DNA from: Theocolax elegans | Taxonomy: Eukaryota > Arthropoda > Insecta > Hymenoptera > Cerocephalidae | Reading direction: 5' to 3' | Assembly: GCA_026168455.1 (NCBI GenBank) | Contig: CM047427.1 | Span: 11,933,505-11,997,504 of the forward strand | Length of the DNA stretch: 64,000 nt | Shown: piece after piece, positions 22,674-34,380 of the stretch | Layout of the letters: each line of letters opens with the position of its first letter | Numbering within the stretch: the stretch's first letter is position 1 | Position numbers and translations under genes: made by a program | Notes under the pieces: generated by a model | What the model was told of the DNA's origin: nothing | The model's database searches: none | What the model saw: only the letters and a program-made list of their open reading frames with translations

Positions 22674-24309
22674 TCCAGTACCACTAAAAAAATTTAAGTC
22701 AGTTTCACATGTATACAGTCAATAAGTAAAATAAATATTTTAATTGGATAATAAGCATTGATAAATAAATATATATAAACGTTTAAAACTATTCGATATA
22801 GTTTACACATTATCAATAATTACAATGTGGAATAATAGCCCATATAATTGCGGTTATAATCACTTTTTCAACATTAATCAAATTTATACGCTCTACAAAA
22901 GCTTTTTTGTTCAAGTCATTATAATATAGTATGAATTTTTATACTATATAATATAAAATTAATGTATAATATTTTATAAAATTAATAATTTAAACAATTA
23001 CTATTCCCTTCTAAGTATATTTACTCCTTTTAAATTTTGTATTTGGTTAAGATCATTATTTACTATTAACCTGCATCTAACCTCAACGTGTCGGCATTAA
23101 AAACATTTAAATAATTTGGTATTATTATAAATGAGTAGTGAAAATAATAGAGTAAAAGGTAGCAGCAATGGCAGTTTAGTAAAGTTAGCAGATGTTGCCG
23201 AATCGAGTAAAGAATTACCTTGATTCTCGCGACTAATAAGGGGAGTACGTTACCTCTGGGAAACAGATCTTATCCTAATCTTTTGCAATGTAGAAATATG
23301 AAGAAAGCCAAGTTATTACTAACCAATGGTCACTTTTACAAAAGTTATTCGTCATCTAACAATAATTTTAATGCAAATTATTTCCACTTTGAATGTTGAA
23401 TGTAGATAGACACTCAAACCCAAAACCAAAAGAAAGTTCAGTTCAAGTAGATATGATTTGAAAAGAATGAAGTTTAACCCATTAAAGCCCAAATTACATA
23501 AAATTTTACATTTACTTTGAGCTTATAACTTTTTATAAAATCGGATTCAGCTATTTCCGGGACCTATTGTTCTATACGATTTCGGGTCCGCTCTACACGA
23601 CGTGATTGCTTAAAATACTGTAAAATAATTATTTATATTGGTTTTTTACAAATTAACATAAAAAAATGCGTTTTTTGAGCGATTTTTTTTAAATCTCAGA
23701 TTTGGGTTGGAAACAATGTATTTTTGATGCCAACAAGTATGTAAACCGTGTTAATTAGATTCTGAACTTTAAAAATATGCCCGTAATTTAAAAAAAAATT
23801 TTTTTGTGGTAATGGCAGTCTGAAAAAAATAATTATAATAATAGACTATCATTCAAACAGAATTTATAAAGGTTTTTTAGTTTATTTAGTCTTAGGATGT
23901 TCGAGTGTTCATAAAATTGTATTAAAATGGATAATTGCGGTCGCTGATTATGAATATGTAATTAGATTATCAAAATTCAAAATGGTGGATCCAATGGGGT
24001 GAACAAATTTTTGAAAAATCGACCATTTTTGTATAAAATGGGTATTTAAAGATTCTCGGAGTCGCTGATTATGAATTTACGCTCAAATTTGCATAATTCA
24101 AAATGGCAAATCCAATATGGCGGACTTAATTTTGAAAAATTTAGTGCTCCTCTAAAAAATTGGTATCTAAGTGTTTTCGGTGTCGCTGGTTATGAATTTG
24201 CGCTCATAAATTAATTCATAAAGTAATGTTTTAGATAAATCAAGTATACAAAGAGCAACATATATTGGTTTCCTGATTGCAACAATCGTATTACAATATA
24301 TATATATAT
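22674..24309. repeat. Intergenic region with about 120-bp tandem repeat
   Basis: AT-rich spacer with no gene. At about 23937, 24056 and 24178 the unit GTCGCTGATTATGAATTTGC recurs at roughly 120-base spacing, each followed by TTCAAAATGGC-type sequence and a CCAATATGGCGG-like segment. Diverged copies occur at about 40710-40900. 22674-23450 shows nothing I can name. Confidence 0.55.
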
Positions 24310-25419
24310 TGTAACGGGGTGGGTACTGGGGAATATAAGGCCTTGGTTAGACCCAATTTGTTCCAACTTACCAACCGAAGTATAACAGTCCCACGATGCG
24401 GTCGGGAATCACTTTGATTCCCGTGCAATGCCGTTAACAACGCCAAACACTTTGTTTGGCTTTAAATCCGTGTGTTGAGCCCTATGCCCAAAATTTGCCA
24501 ACGAGTATACGCTAGAGAGGGCGATATTCGTCGGAAAGGATTACCACCGGGAAATTGATTAATAAGCTTGGTATTTCCTTAGTCGGCGAGATAGACAATT
24601 TCACCGAGTCAATTTATTAAATAAATAAATAAATAAATAATAATAAATTTAACAATAACAATTAAGGAAGAGTCGTACCGTCGACTATCCCCTAGGTCAG
24701 CGCGGAAAGAATCAATAAAAATCGATATTGGCCACGTAATTGGCAACCTATCCGGGAACGGTCGGTTGCTTAACTCGATGACTGTAACGTTACGCCGTGT
24801 AACTTATTAGCTCTGATGTAGGGATCTCTTACGTAGGAGCTGTCTACGATACGCACGCTGTCTCTCGCGAAATGGCTCCCACGAACCACCGACCTGAATA
24901 CCCGGGCGGGATTTGTCGCAAGAGGGGGAAGGAGGGGAACGCTCTCTCACGTGGACCGTACGAGGAATACTAGGAAAAATACGGACGAGAGACGCGGGTC
25001 TAAACGTGGTGCACCACTAACCGTTATACCTTGGAGATACCGCTCCAGACGCATTTAAACAGCGGGAACGGCCGTGCGAACTCTCCTCCTCTAGCTCTTC
25101 TTCTCTCTCACTCCTATAGGCGAATTGACCCCGGTCTTTCTTTCTTTCCGTGAACGGAATTTATATCGGTGAAGGCGTGCGGCTGTGTTGGGTCGTGTTG
25201 GAGAAGCCTCTCCGCAACCACAACGTGTCTCACACATCAACACTTCTCTTCTAGATACGGTAAAACACGCGGTATATCGACCTGTACAACAATACCGCGC
25301 ACGTGCTATATCTATACTATCAGCTGGGCGCGTACGACTCTCCCGCGGCCGTGTACGCGCAGCGCTCTATATACTCTTTCTAGTGTACTCACCTGATCGG
25401 TAACTCGCTTACCGTTATA
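24310..25419 (-). repeat. LTR of a gypsy-type element (3' LTR, minus orientation)
   Basis: The left end TGTAACGG and the right end CCGTTATA are near-perfect inverted termini. A purine-rich tract lies immediately outside the right end on the minus strand and the pol remnant lies beyond it, fixing the orientation. The body is moderately GC-rich with CT-rich stretches. The AT dinucleotide run at 24295-24309 flanks it. No matching partner LTR is seen in the window. Confidence 0.65.
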
Positions 25420-25431
25420 CCCCCTTTCCAG
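25420..25431 (-). other. Polypurine tract
   Basis: On the minus strand it reads CTGGAAAGGGGG directly before the LTR, as expected for the plus-strand primer of an LTR retrotransposon. Confidence 0.6.
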
Positions 25432-25812
25432 ATTCCGCATACTCGGTATGTGGACTTGTCCTTCCAGGAACGGGAAAGAAGATAAAGTAATTACTCACAA
25501 TCAGGAGGTACTCCGTACATGTTATAACAAAAAATAGCAAAAATATAAAAATATATTTACAATCGGAGGTAGGTCGTTGGCCCATCTTCATCCCTGTAAT
25601 TAGCCCTGCTTCCTGCGCGCCGCCTTGATTTCGGCGTGTGGCTTGAAGCGACGGCACTTCTTTGGTTCAACAACTCCTTTGCAGCGGCAGAGCGGACATT
25701 TCGGCTCCTTTGGGTCACTCGCTCCGCTCGTTGAAGGCTGAGACTGCAGCTGGGCCTCCAACTCGGCGCCTCTTCTTTTGGCGTCGTCCGTCTTCTGCTG
25801 GAGACGTCTGTG

Positions 25813-26390
25813 CTATTCGGCAGCCTTTCTATAGGCTACCTCTGTCGTCAACCGCAGCTGGCGCTCCTCCTCGCGCTTCCGCTCTTCCGCAGCTTTCTTT
25901 TCCTTAGCCACGCGCTGCTCTGCACGGAACGTGGCCAGGACTTGATACTCTTTCTTTAGGTCGGCTGCCCGTAGCTTAACTCCCATGGTCTTCATCCTCC
26001 TAAAGCTGCCTCCATCTCCTACCACTGCTCTTCCTCTGTCTGAGGTCTCAGAACCTCTGACGCCGCAGCGATTCCTTGCTGAGAGCCGTTGAAGTGGGGC
26101 AGACGGAGTTGGGGTCTGGCGTTGTCGGGTTCCGGCGTTGATCTCTCCCGCAAACCCGACTGTACGGGTCTCCCGCTTTCCGCTATTTTGCGCCGGAAGA
26201 ATGGTTCGACGGAGGTGGGAGCGCTCACGTTGCTCTTCATCTGTTGACTCAGCGTCTGCTTCGGGGACGTATCTCTTCAAATGATCTATATAAGATACTT
26301 CTTGGTCCCCTTGATCATCTTGTAGGATATATGGGAGCGTCCAAGAAAGAGTCGCCACCCGACGCACACGGAGCCTTTTCGCGCAAAAGG
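25813..26390 (-). pseudogene. C-terminal pol (integrase tail) remnant of a gypsy element
   Basis: Minus-strand frame of about 185 codons. The N-terminal part (RRVATLSWTLPYILQDDQGD, then VSYIDHLKRYVPE) resembles the GPY/F-like C-terminal domain of gypsy integrases. The rest is low-complexity, with a basic coiled stretch (RVAKEKKAAEERKREEERQL). The integrase core is absent upstream. It lies 390 bp from the polypurine tract and LTR, consistent with the end of a pol gene. It may end in an accessory coiled-coil segment. No more specific family can be named. Confidence 0.5.
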
Positions 26391-26439
26391 CGCTCTATTC
26401 AACTCGCTCATGCATTGACCCCTGATTCTAAAAAAATAT

Positions 26440-27010
26440 ACTAAAGATACAAATCGACATATTATTTCCTCAACTTTCGATTGGTGTCGTTATTTTTGCT
26501 TAAAAAGGCGTTTTAAGTGTCGAAAATGTCAATTGAAAGTTCAAATCGATTTTATTCACTGTAAAACACGTTATTTTTCAAAGTAAATTATACCGATCGA
26601 AAGAGTAAATTTTAAGCTTTAAATCCCCCCCCCCCCCAAAATCAAGTTGGAGAAATAAAAGGCACGAAAGCGATTAAATGCCAAAGACCGCGCGGAACTA
26701 CGCGGAGCGCCTGAACCATGCATTTTCCCATTCTACCCGGCCGCCGCCGTTGCCATACTCTATCATTTGTAAATTAACCCCTACCGCAAATAAATAAACC
26801 CAAGACATAAATCGAAAGATTTTATTTCAGCTTTCGAATGGTATCATTATTTTTGCCTTAAAACGCATTTTGAAGGTCGAAAAATTCAATTAGATCGTTT
26901 TTATTATGAGGGACGCGAATTTTATTTAATAAATGCCGTTTACGCACATACCGCTAGATGGCTAATGCTTACTACAAAAAGAATCCTTAAATCATACTTA
27001 CCACCTGAAA
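26440..27010. repeat. Direct-repeat spacer
   Basis: Two related stretches at about 26445-26540 and 26805-26895 share ATAAATCGA, CTTTCGA, TGGT.TC.TTATTTTTGC and GTCGAAAA elements at about 360-base spacing. Between them lie a C13 run (about 26625-26637) and a GC-rich patch. No gene is seen. Confidence 0.45.
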
Positions 27011-27086
27011 TTATATAAGTCTAAAAAATTTGAGTCCAAAATTCACTTTGTGAAAAATTTTCAAATTATCTTGTGCAACAAATCTT

Positions 27087-27775
27087 TTGAAAATGTCTTC
27101 AATTCGCCGTTGCTGTAATCCCTTTGATACAACAAAACATTCAACTAATCTTCGATTAGTTTCAGAAGAATTAAAAACTCGATTTCTTTTTCTAAACAAA
27201 AAATCTAAAATTTGTGATTCTAGTCGTTTAAAATTTAAAGCACAAATAAAATCGGAGAAACAATTTTTGATGGAAGAATATGTCGAAATCGTCAGCAATG
27301 TAATAAAGATATTTAATGATGATAATATTTCTTAATGAATAATTATTATTACTCCAAATACTTCCAAAAAATTGGAGTGCTCGTAAAATTGCTGGGTTTT
27401 CTAACACATCTCGTTGGTATGCTAATAAATCAAAAAGCTTTACAAATGATGTTAATTCTTTGCCGATAAAAGAAAAAAGAGGTGCAGCTTCAATATCTAT
27501 TGATATCATTGATATTGTCAAATGTTTTTATGAAAATGATGACAACAGCAGAATAATGCCAGGATTTAAAGATAATAAATGTATTAAAAACGAAGATGGA
27601 GCAAAATGTTGCATTAAAAAAAGGCTGATTCTGTGCAACCTTCGAGAATTGTATTTGAAATTCAAAAATTCACATCCTAATATTAAAATTTGATTTAGTA
27701 AATTTGTTGAATTTCGACCTCTCTATTGTGTACTAGCTGGATCTAGTGGCACTCATTCAGTATGTGTTTGCGTTT
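27087..27775 (+). pseudogene. Unknown repeat-borne protein, N-terminal part
   Basis: Plus-strand frames (27087-27335, then 27360-27460 in another frame, then 27460-27693) seem to form one protein. Parts are PFDTTKHSTNLRLVSEELKT, KNWSARKIAGFSNTSRWYAN, INDIVKCFYENDD-type and KRLILCNLRELYLKFKNSH. After the stop at about 27692 a further stretch FVEFRPLYCVLAGSSGTHSV with CVCVYHQNIKL follows. The Cys-rich AGSSGTHSVCVC block resembles a protein I remember as multi-copy in invertebrate genomes, presumably transposon-encoded, but I cannot name it. Several frame breaks show decay. Confidence 0.4.
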
Positions 27776-28304
27776 ACCATCAAAACATAAAACTAATAAT
27801 AAAACAGTGAAAAAAGACAAAAAACGTCTATTTGAGAAGGTCTGTAAAACTAAAATTAATCGAGTAGTTCCTGGTTTTAAATACATAAGTTTTGTAAAAG
27901 AAACAGCAGAATATAACAAAGTTAAAGATGAAGTTGTAAAAAAAAAATATGATCATATAGAATCAGTATATACTAAAATAGACAAAATGGCTGAAGATAA
28001 TGCCACAAATATGAAGGTCACTAATCCACCAGGGAAGAAATTACAGCAAGTTAACTCTTACCGCATGGCCTATGGAGATCTAAACTACATTGGATCGAAT
28101 AAAGCAATTTTTTATTTTGATAGGGGAAGAAGAGGAAAACAAATTTTTACAAATTCTGTTTACGCACTGAAACAGAAGCCTAAATACAAAGATCTAGTAG
28201 TTATAGATGATATAGTATTTACATCAGCATGTAAATGTGATTCTTCAAAACAACATCTATCTACATGCTATTGTAGGCTCATCGTCTTCAAACATGTGAG
28301 ATAG
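27762..28304 (+). CDS. Unknown lysine-rich protein, C-terminal part
   Basis: Open frame with ENKTVKKDKK-type basic start, FKYISFVKETAEYNKVKDEV, KYDHIESVYTKIDKMAEDNA and a C-terminus with SACKCDSSKQHLSTCYCRL, a possible Cys-rich metal-binding tail. It overlaps the end of the preceding broken protein and may be a second half of it. At its 3' end it abuts an RNase H fragment of a gypsy element on the opposite strand (28299 on), so the last residues may be chance. Function unknown. Confidence 0.35.
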   Translation: MCLRLPSKHKTNNKTVKKDKKRLFEKVCKTKINRVVPGFKYISFVKETAEYNKVKDEVVKKKYDHIESVYTKIDKMAEDNATNMKVTNPPGKKLQQVNSYRMAYGDLNYIGSNKAIFYFDRGRRGKQIFTNSVYALKQKPKYKDLVVIDDIVFTSACKCDSSKQHLSTCYCRLIVFKHVR

Positions 28305-28545
28305 GGCATCGGGAACGTGATGCAGAGCTCCTTTTCTGTGCTCGACGACGAAGTCATGAGCTTGAAGCTCTAGAGCCTATCTCGCTAGTCGGCTAGTTGG
28401 ATTTCTCATGTTACACAACCAGCAAAGACTACTGTGATCCGTTTATCATTGAAGTAGTACCCTTCGATGTAAGATCTGAACTTATTAATAGCCCAGACCA
28501 TGGCCAAGCATTCTCTCTCCGTAACGCTATCCTGAGTAAAAATCA
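28299..28545 (-). pseudogene. gypsy RNase H fragment
   Basis: On the minus strand the sequence reads DSVTERECLAMVWAINKFRS, YIEGYYF and, after frame breaks, residues like those of gypsy RNase H. It corresponds to TTEKECLALIWAIKRLRPYI of the element at 48-60 kb. It is a short relic with stops. Confidence 0.7.
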
Positions 28546-28880
28546 TTCTCCGGCAATCATTTGGCCCGGATCGGAAGCCGGAAGATCATTGTCCGGACCA
28601 GAATCGGCAACCGTATTTGGCCCGGATTTGGCGTGTAATGCTTTTATTCTACGGCTCAGAAATACTTACATAATTCGCGGTGTGATTCCAGTCCCGATCA
28701 GAGCATAATTTATAATATAAATTTTAATAAATTAAATAAGGATATAATTAATACAATAAATATAAAGAAAATTTAAAAGCTTTATTGCTAATATAAATAA
28801 ATGAAACTAAATATTTCTTTTAATATATAACTTTTTTAACTAAGTATAATTATAATAATATTTTAGTAAATAATTATTCT
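28546..28880. other. Unassigned spacer
   Basis: Contains short repeats of a GGCCCGGAT unit (about 28563 and 28619) and TCCGGACC-type palindromic bits, then AT-rich sequence. No gene is seen. Confidence 0.4.
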
Positions 28881-30592
28881 ATTTCTGGGCTAACTTTTGT
28901 CCTTTCGCTCGGTAACCATCCCAATCATCTGCTTTATTGATAACAATTCCAACTATTGGAAGAATTTCAACATGAGTTATGTTTCTGATGTCGACAAACG
29001 CATGTTTCATAGAGTCTAAAAAATAATATAAAAAATAATAAATTAATCAAGTGCAAAATGATATTAACAATTATAACTTACCTAAAAAGCAAGAATAAAA
29101 TTTTGTTTCTTTCATTATTCTGACCTTTACTTTACTTTTTTTCTGTGCAGTGAAGGTAACCAATAGATTTTGAGTAAAAAATCTTTTAAATAAAGTAGTA
29201 CACATTTTTATTGTAGGCAAATGGGTATTAATCCTGCATCAGAAAAACTTTTTCTGAAAACAAATATTTACAAAAATATCAAGAATTATATGAATTTTTT
29301 AAATAATTAATATACTGCTATAAATAGTAATTACTTACTATATCATCATACAATTCATCAGTTAAATTATCAAAATTTTTGAATACATCATAATCTTCTA
29401 TGGGAAGGGATAAATTATATTTCTCCATAATACTTTCTAACGTAATGATGCGCTCGCTTTCCGCAAATGTTCTACTACCCATTGAATCAGTTTTGATGTC
29501 ATCCACATCCTTTTGCATATTTGCAAGTTTTGCTTCAACATTTGCAAAGTATTTCTTTACTTTGGTTTTCACTTTTGAAACAATAAAATTTATAAAATTA
29601 AGTCTTACAATAAACGAGAAATATTAAATAAAAGTAAAAATTACAATACCACTAATTTTGCCATTTACATGTATTTTCAAATTTGAAAAACGATAACACA
29701 CATAATTATATTATAATAAAACCAGAACAAATAAAAAATAATATATTTAAAAAATATATAAAATATTTATTACCTCTTATACTATCATCTATGTGTTTTT
29801 GTAAATCTGAAAACCAATAAAAATGTATCATTATAATGAATTATAATGAATTATAATGAAATAAAATTATATGAGCAACAAATATACATAGCGTACCTAA
29901 AAGATCAGCTTTAGTTATCAGTTGTGCTGTTATGTCCTCAGATTCCAGAGATTGTGATGACACCAAAGAAATTGTGTTGTCAGCTAAAATAACCTTTTGA
30001 ATTAATTGTATTATTTTTAATAATTAATAATGATTTAAATTAAATAATAATTTATAATACTGGATAGAAGTAGTTCACTATTATCCATAAGTGTTTCAAT
30101 ATTTTTCTGAGTAGCAGTATTTATTGAATTGATATTAGATTCAATAATTATTTCCTCTCCGAACAAATCCTTTGACAAGATGGATATCTGTCTAACGATT
30201 TCTTCATTTTCTGACACTGATAAGCTCTCTTTATGCTCTCGAGCATCCTTATAAGTAGCTGCACAGTATTTAAATATGAATTTAAACTATATATATAAAT
30301 AATATAAAAGAGTATTACGTACAGCTGAAAATAAACACTAAAAATAATTACCACAACCATTCATAATGTCGCATAACATATAAATCCATGATTCTGGCGG
30401 TATTGCGTTTTTAGTACTATACATATCTTCAATTAACTTGATATCTTCAGAAGTATGTGGTTGTTCGAAAAACTTGACCTTGAATCTATCTTCCTCCATA
30501 TGAAGGAAAGTGAGTGGAACCATGAATTCTTTATCTACTAATGCTTCATACTGTGTGTCCGTTATTTTTATGTTTACAAACTTAATTTCCAT
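28880..30592 (-). CDS. Multi-exon gene of unknown function, possibly DUF4806-like
   Basis: Candidate minus-strand gene. Exon 1 (30592 to about 30353) encodes MEIKFVNIKITDTQYEALVD, a VKFFEQPHTSEDIKLIEDMY segment and ends at a GTAATT donor. Further exon-like blocks with AG/GT borders lie at about 30259-30040 (SVSENEEIVRQISILSKDLF), 29995-29898 (SLESEDITAQLITKADLL), 29811-29776 (DLQKHIDDSIR), 29572-29331 (KYFANVEAKLANMQKDVDDI, then YNLSLPIEDYDVF), 29220-29083 (TTLFKRFFTQNLLVTF) and 29015-28880 (VEILPIVGIVINKADDWDGY). The predicted protein is helical and coiled. The LPIEDYDVFKNF block followed by the TLFKRFFTQ block is loosely reminiscent of DUF4806, common in insect repeats. Exon phases do not all fit, so the model is tentative; no function is assigned. 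Confidence 0.4.
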
Positions 30593-30699
30593 AAATATAC
30601 TTATATAATTATAACAATAATATATATAATAATTATAAGTATTTAATTTAACACTTTAAATATACTAAAAAATAAGACTCAATTGATCTCCACGAACTC

Positions 30700-30770
30700 A
30701 ATTTCTATTGATTGCCGACGTTTCGGACGTTTTTTAAGCCGTCCCTTTTCAAGGCTATACAAAAAAACCA
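30700..30770 (-). repeat. Hammerhead-like Penelope tail, degenerate
   Basis: On the minus strand TATAGCCTTGAAAAG is followed by a stem GGGACG...CGTCC around GCTTAAAAAA and then GAAACGTCGG. The order stem I, pseudo-core, stem II, GAAAC, GTC copies the hammerhead motif at 21371-21412, with CTGATGAG replaced by CTTGAAAAG. Confidence 0.45.
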
Positions 30771-31620
30771 CTTATTAAATTTCTATTTGCAAAAAATTAT
30801 ATGATTAAATCAATAAAACTAACGCAGAACATAATTTTACCAATAAAAAAGCGCAGAGATATTAAATTAACATATTAGGTGAAACACACAATCTCCATGA
30901 ACATCGCACGTAACTATGAAATAAAATTAATATTAAAGATTAAAAAACTGAATATAAACTAGAGAAAAAATTTTTTTATATATACACAATTAAAAGATTT
31001 TTACCATCGCACAACCCTCCACTTAACATATTCAAAAAAAACGAGGACCTCCCCGAAGGGAGTCCTGTACAGTAGTAAGACTTACATACTATCGTAAATG
31101 ATATTTATATCCCAACGTCGTATAACCGCTAACAATACATTTTATAAATGTGTACATATACAGGGTGTCCTAAAAGTAACGATATACCCAATAAATATTC
31201 CAGGTAAAAGCTTTTTTAAAAAAGGTAAAAGTCATTCCTTAAGTAACTTTTTACGACGAATCCAGTGGTGAACTTGGATTTGACCTTCAACTTGTCATTC
31301 AAGGTCATCTCAAGGTCAACTTTGTTTTTCTAAATGGGAACCCCTATACGGCAGCTCATAAAACGTGCCACCTCCGTGCGCCGCATAATCCCCCCATACC
31401 CAGAGACTGAACACATCAAGTGGACGGCCAGGCGAAAGAGTTTGCAACGATCGATGTACTATACCGCCTACGCACGTAGCATTTTAACACTATCAAGCGT
31501 AACTATTGTGACAATGTGCTTTGCACATGTCAAAAGCGAGCTATCGAACCCACAACGAACACCTACCTACCCATATATAATTCCCTACACCTACCTACCC
31601 GCACAGTAAATAAGCCCTAC
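30771..31620. other. Repeat-derived spacer
   Basis: AT-rich to 31150. At about 31163 a CAGGGTGTCCTAAAAGTAAC sequence starts a block with GGTCATCTCAAGGTCAA-type repeats (31285-31325), which looks like the end of a dispersed repeat. A 91-codon frame at 31334-31609 contains simple TACCTACC repeats and is not convincing. Confidence 0.4.
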
Positions 31621-31626
31621 CTACCC

Positions 31627-32403
31627 TCACAGACTAAAATCCCATCCCAAGCACGGCACACATAAAACACTTGGCCTTAACGTTGAAGACGTGTATGTGT
31701 CCTGAAATTGCTCATGATGAGATTGGTTAGTACCGTCCATGCTGTGAGCGGTTTCAGTGCGCTCGGACATTAGCTTATCTACTTTCTTCAAAAGGTCGTT
31801 TACTTTGTGGATAAGCTCCACCAAGGTCTTAGAGAACGACCGAGGAATTCTAAATGTATTTCCCTCGTCAGAAACCGATGATAGCAATTCTTCTTCTTGA
31901 TCGAGTTGTGACTCCGTGTTGGTCGCGGCTGACGTCGTTGCATCTAGCTCGACGTCGTCGAACTCCTGTATCGTTCTGTGCAGGTTGTCCTTAACCACAG
32001 CGTTTTTCCGCAGTACCAAATAGATCTCCTGATCTGGGCTAGGCTCTTCCAAATCCTCATCTTGGTGTTCACCTAGCATCTGCAGCCATCTATTTCTCCG
32101 TTGGAGACGGCTACGACCAGCGGTGGCTTGATCATCCTCCCGGTTGAACTCGTGAGCAGATTAATTGCTCAATAACCACTGGTGGAGTCGCTCGACTTTC
32201 TTATATACGGAGCCTACCGATTTGAGGTTCAATGCGTCGAGGTGTAGCTCGATCTGCTCCTGAGTGAGCGTCTTGATCCATGCATTAATCTGGTAATCGA
32301 CGTCTTTTTGTTGAGTTGGACTTTGACGGCTTGACGCACTTTGTGTATGCAAGGTTATGTATCGTCGATTATTTAAATTTTGCGTAACTTGCCAAATGTT
32401 CAA
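31627..32403 (-). pseudogene. gypsy gag with SAP-like N-terminus, one in-frame stop
   Basis: Minus-strand frame starting MNIWQVTQNLNNRRYITLHT. Residues about 45-78 (QIELHLDALNLKSVGSVYKK) resemble a SAP-type helix-extended-loop-helix found at the start of some arthropod gypsy Gag proteins. A TAA at 32161-32163 interrupts, but the same frame continues (FNREDDQATAGRSRLQRRNR, then MLGEHQDEDLEEP, an acidic region and VELIHKVNDLLKKVDKLMSE). No zinc knuckle is reached before the frame ends. The adjacent 32480-33465 segment is the probable 5' LTR. Confidence 0.5.
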
Positions 32404-32479
32404 TCCGCGTAACTGGGTTTTGCTTCTACATAAGCTACAGCATAAAACCGGATGCTAAAAGTAAGTATTGTCTTACTTT

Positions 32480-33465
32480 TACCAAGGTAGCACTACGGAG
32501 TTTAAATTATTTTCAACGAATATACTATTAAATTTTCAATAAACTGCGTGAGTGGTGAGGAGAAGTCCTTTACATCACACCTGGAGAAGCAGCGTAGCCA
32601 ATCGCCTCCCACAGCAGCCATCCAATTCAGCAAATAAACCTGTAAGATTACTGCTTACAGTGTGCACCTTACAAAGGAAGAGGACAGGATCACACAGCAG
32701 TTAAACAGCTGTGTATAGGATGGGTGCAGAGGAGAGGTTAGGTGAGACAACAACATATAAACCGAGTAGCCGTACGGTTTATAACTCACCCAGGTAAACA
32801 CGCTGTACTGCATTCCCGAGTCCTCGAGCCAGGGATCGCAAGAGAGAAGAAGGAGGCAGCCAAGAACACCACGAAGAAGGCCGAACAGCTACGTCGTCGT
32901 CGCCACCAACTCGCCGTCGACGACGACGAGAGCTCAGAGCTCGTCCGACCGCCGATTCGGGACCATCGACATACCGACGTGACGTCAGCGAGAAAGAGAG
33001 AGAAAGAGCATAACGAAGAGTGTGTGCCGCACGTGTGACAGCATCGCCAAAGGTTTGTGCGACCTAGTGCCAAAATTCATAGCCGTTTTCCTTGCCTGTG
33101 TGTGTGTAGCGAACACCCGTGTATCCTAGCTCTTCTTCCCTGTTATTATAACTAGCCTTGCTCGCCGCGTAATTTAGTGTACCCCAGCTTCTTCCCCTCC
33201 CCCCTTCGCGCGCGAAGTAGCCAGCTTACAAACGCATATTACAGCCATGCCGTTCACTATTCTTATTTCTAAATATTCGTAGAGATAAGCACGTGTACTC
33301 AATTGAACGTTTTTTAAGCGAGTAGCGAATCGCTACAATTACTCGAAACGTACGCGACTGGCACCCGCTGTTATTATAATCAATTAATTAATTAATAATT
33401 TATAAATAAACCTAATTTGATCACCCGCACCCTGATCCCCAGTGCGACGTGACAATATATATATG
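32480..33465 (-). repeat. Candidate 5' LTR of the SAP-gag gypsy element
   Basis: The right edge ...GACGTGACA is followed by ATATATAT. On the minus strand it would begin TGTCACGTCGCACTGGGG, a standard TG start. The left boundary is uncertain (about 32480-32570). The interior has the promoter-like ACATATAAACC (plus strand) and polypurine stretches. No second copy exists in the window, so identification rests on the terminus and the gag next to it. The 98-codon plus frame inside is considered chance. Confidence 0.45.
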
Positions 33466-34380
33466 GGTGGACATCGAAGATGAAAAAAATAAATATTGCT
33501 ATAACTGTGGGAATATGTTTTAGAGGTATACAGTAGTTCTCCTGTATTTTTTCAGATTTTTTCGGGGCCATTATTTTAAGTTACAGAGAGTCAAAGTTGA
33601 TATATTAGCACTTTTGCATTATATACCCATTTTCATGAATTTGTAGCTCCCAGTGAATTCATTTTTCACTAAAAACATAAATATGACTTTTTTTATAAAA
33701 TTTTCTGAACTTTTCATTAAAAATACGTTTAAAGACATAAATGTATGCTGTCACACTCTTGTAAGCTATTTAAACCTTAAATAGTGAAAATCAGCAATTT
33801 TGCTCCGAACTCTGGAAACCTAATACTATCTAGAAGATGTCTTTTTATAGTCAGAAACTGCCTATAAATTTCCAGAGTGGGTCTAAATCATTAAGATCAC
33901 TTTTGGTCAAAATATCTGGGAAAAGTGCCCGAAATATTAATAGGAATGTACATTTGTTGCCTTAAAACGATGAATCTATTAGCATGATCATTGCAAAAAA
34001 ATTTATGCACTTAAACTTTTCAAAAAAATTAATAGATTTTGAGATAAATGGCTTTGAAAATAGAAATTTTTCTAAAAAATTGAAAAATTTCCATTTTTCA
34101 TGGTGGAATAACTTTTAGGCAAATTATTTTTAACACCTAAAATTTTTTTTCTATCTTCTTAAAGATATTTCCAGCCTGTTCTCAAATTTTGGAGCGATAT
34201 AAAATTTTCATCGTACCACTTGACGTGAAATAGCCCATATATATGAGCAAATCCACAGAACCTTTAATTTTGGGAAAGCGGGTAATATAGTACTTTTTTA
34301 ATTTTTAAAAAAGAATAAAAAAAAATTTCACCTTCGGTTATTTGCACCGTAAATCTTTAACTCCAAAGACTTTCGCTTTA
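33466..34380. repeat. AT-rich dispersed repeat, related to GrB intron sequence
   Basis: Contains TTTTCATTAAAAATAC, CATAAATGTATGC, CCTGT/CTTGTAAG..ATTTAA and TTTCCAGAG-type elements in the same order as about 5440-5620 in GrB intron 1. No ORF; family unknown. Confidence 0.4.

Noticed and set aside
32742..33073. Basic or acidic ORFs on both strands
   Set aside because: Low-complexity, inside the candidate LTR, no family features.
24310..33465. One single gypsy element between two LTR candidates
   Set aside because: Orientation and order fit, but the two LTR candidates do not share ends or body sequence, so they are treated as different elements.
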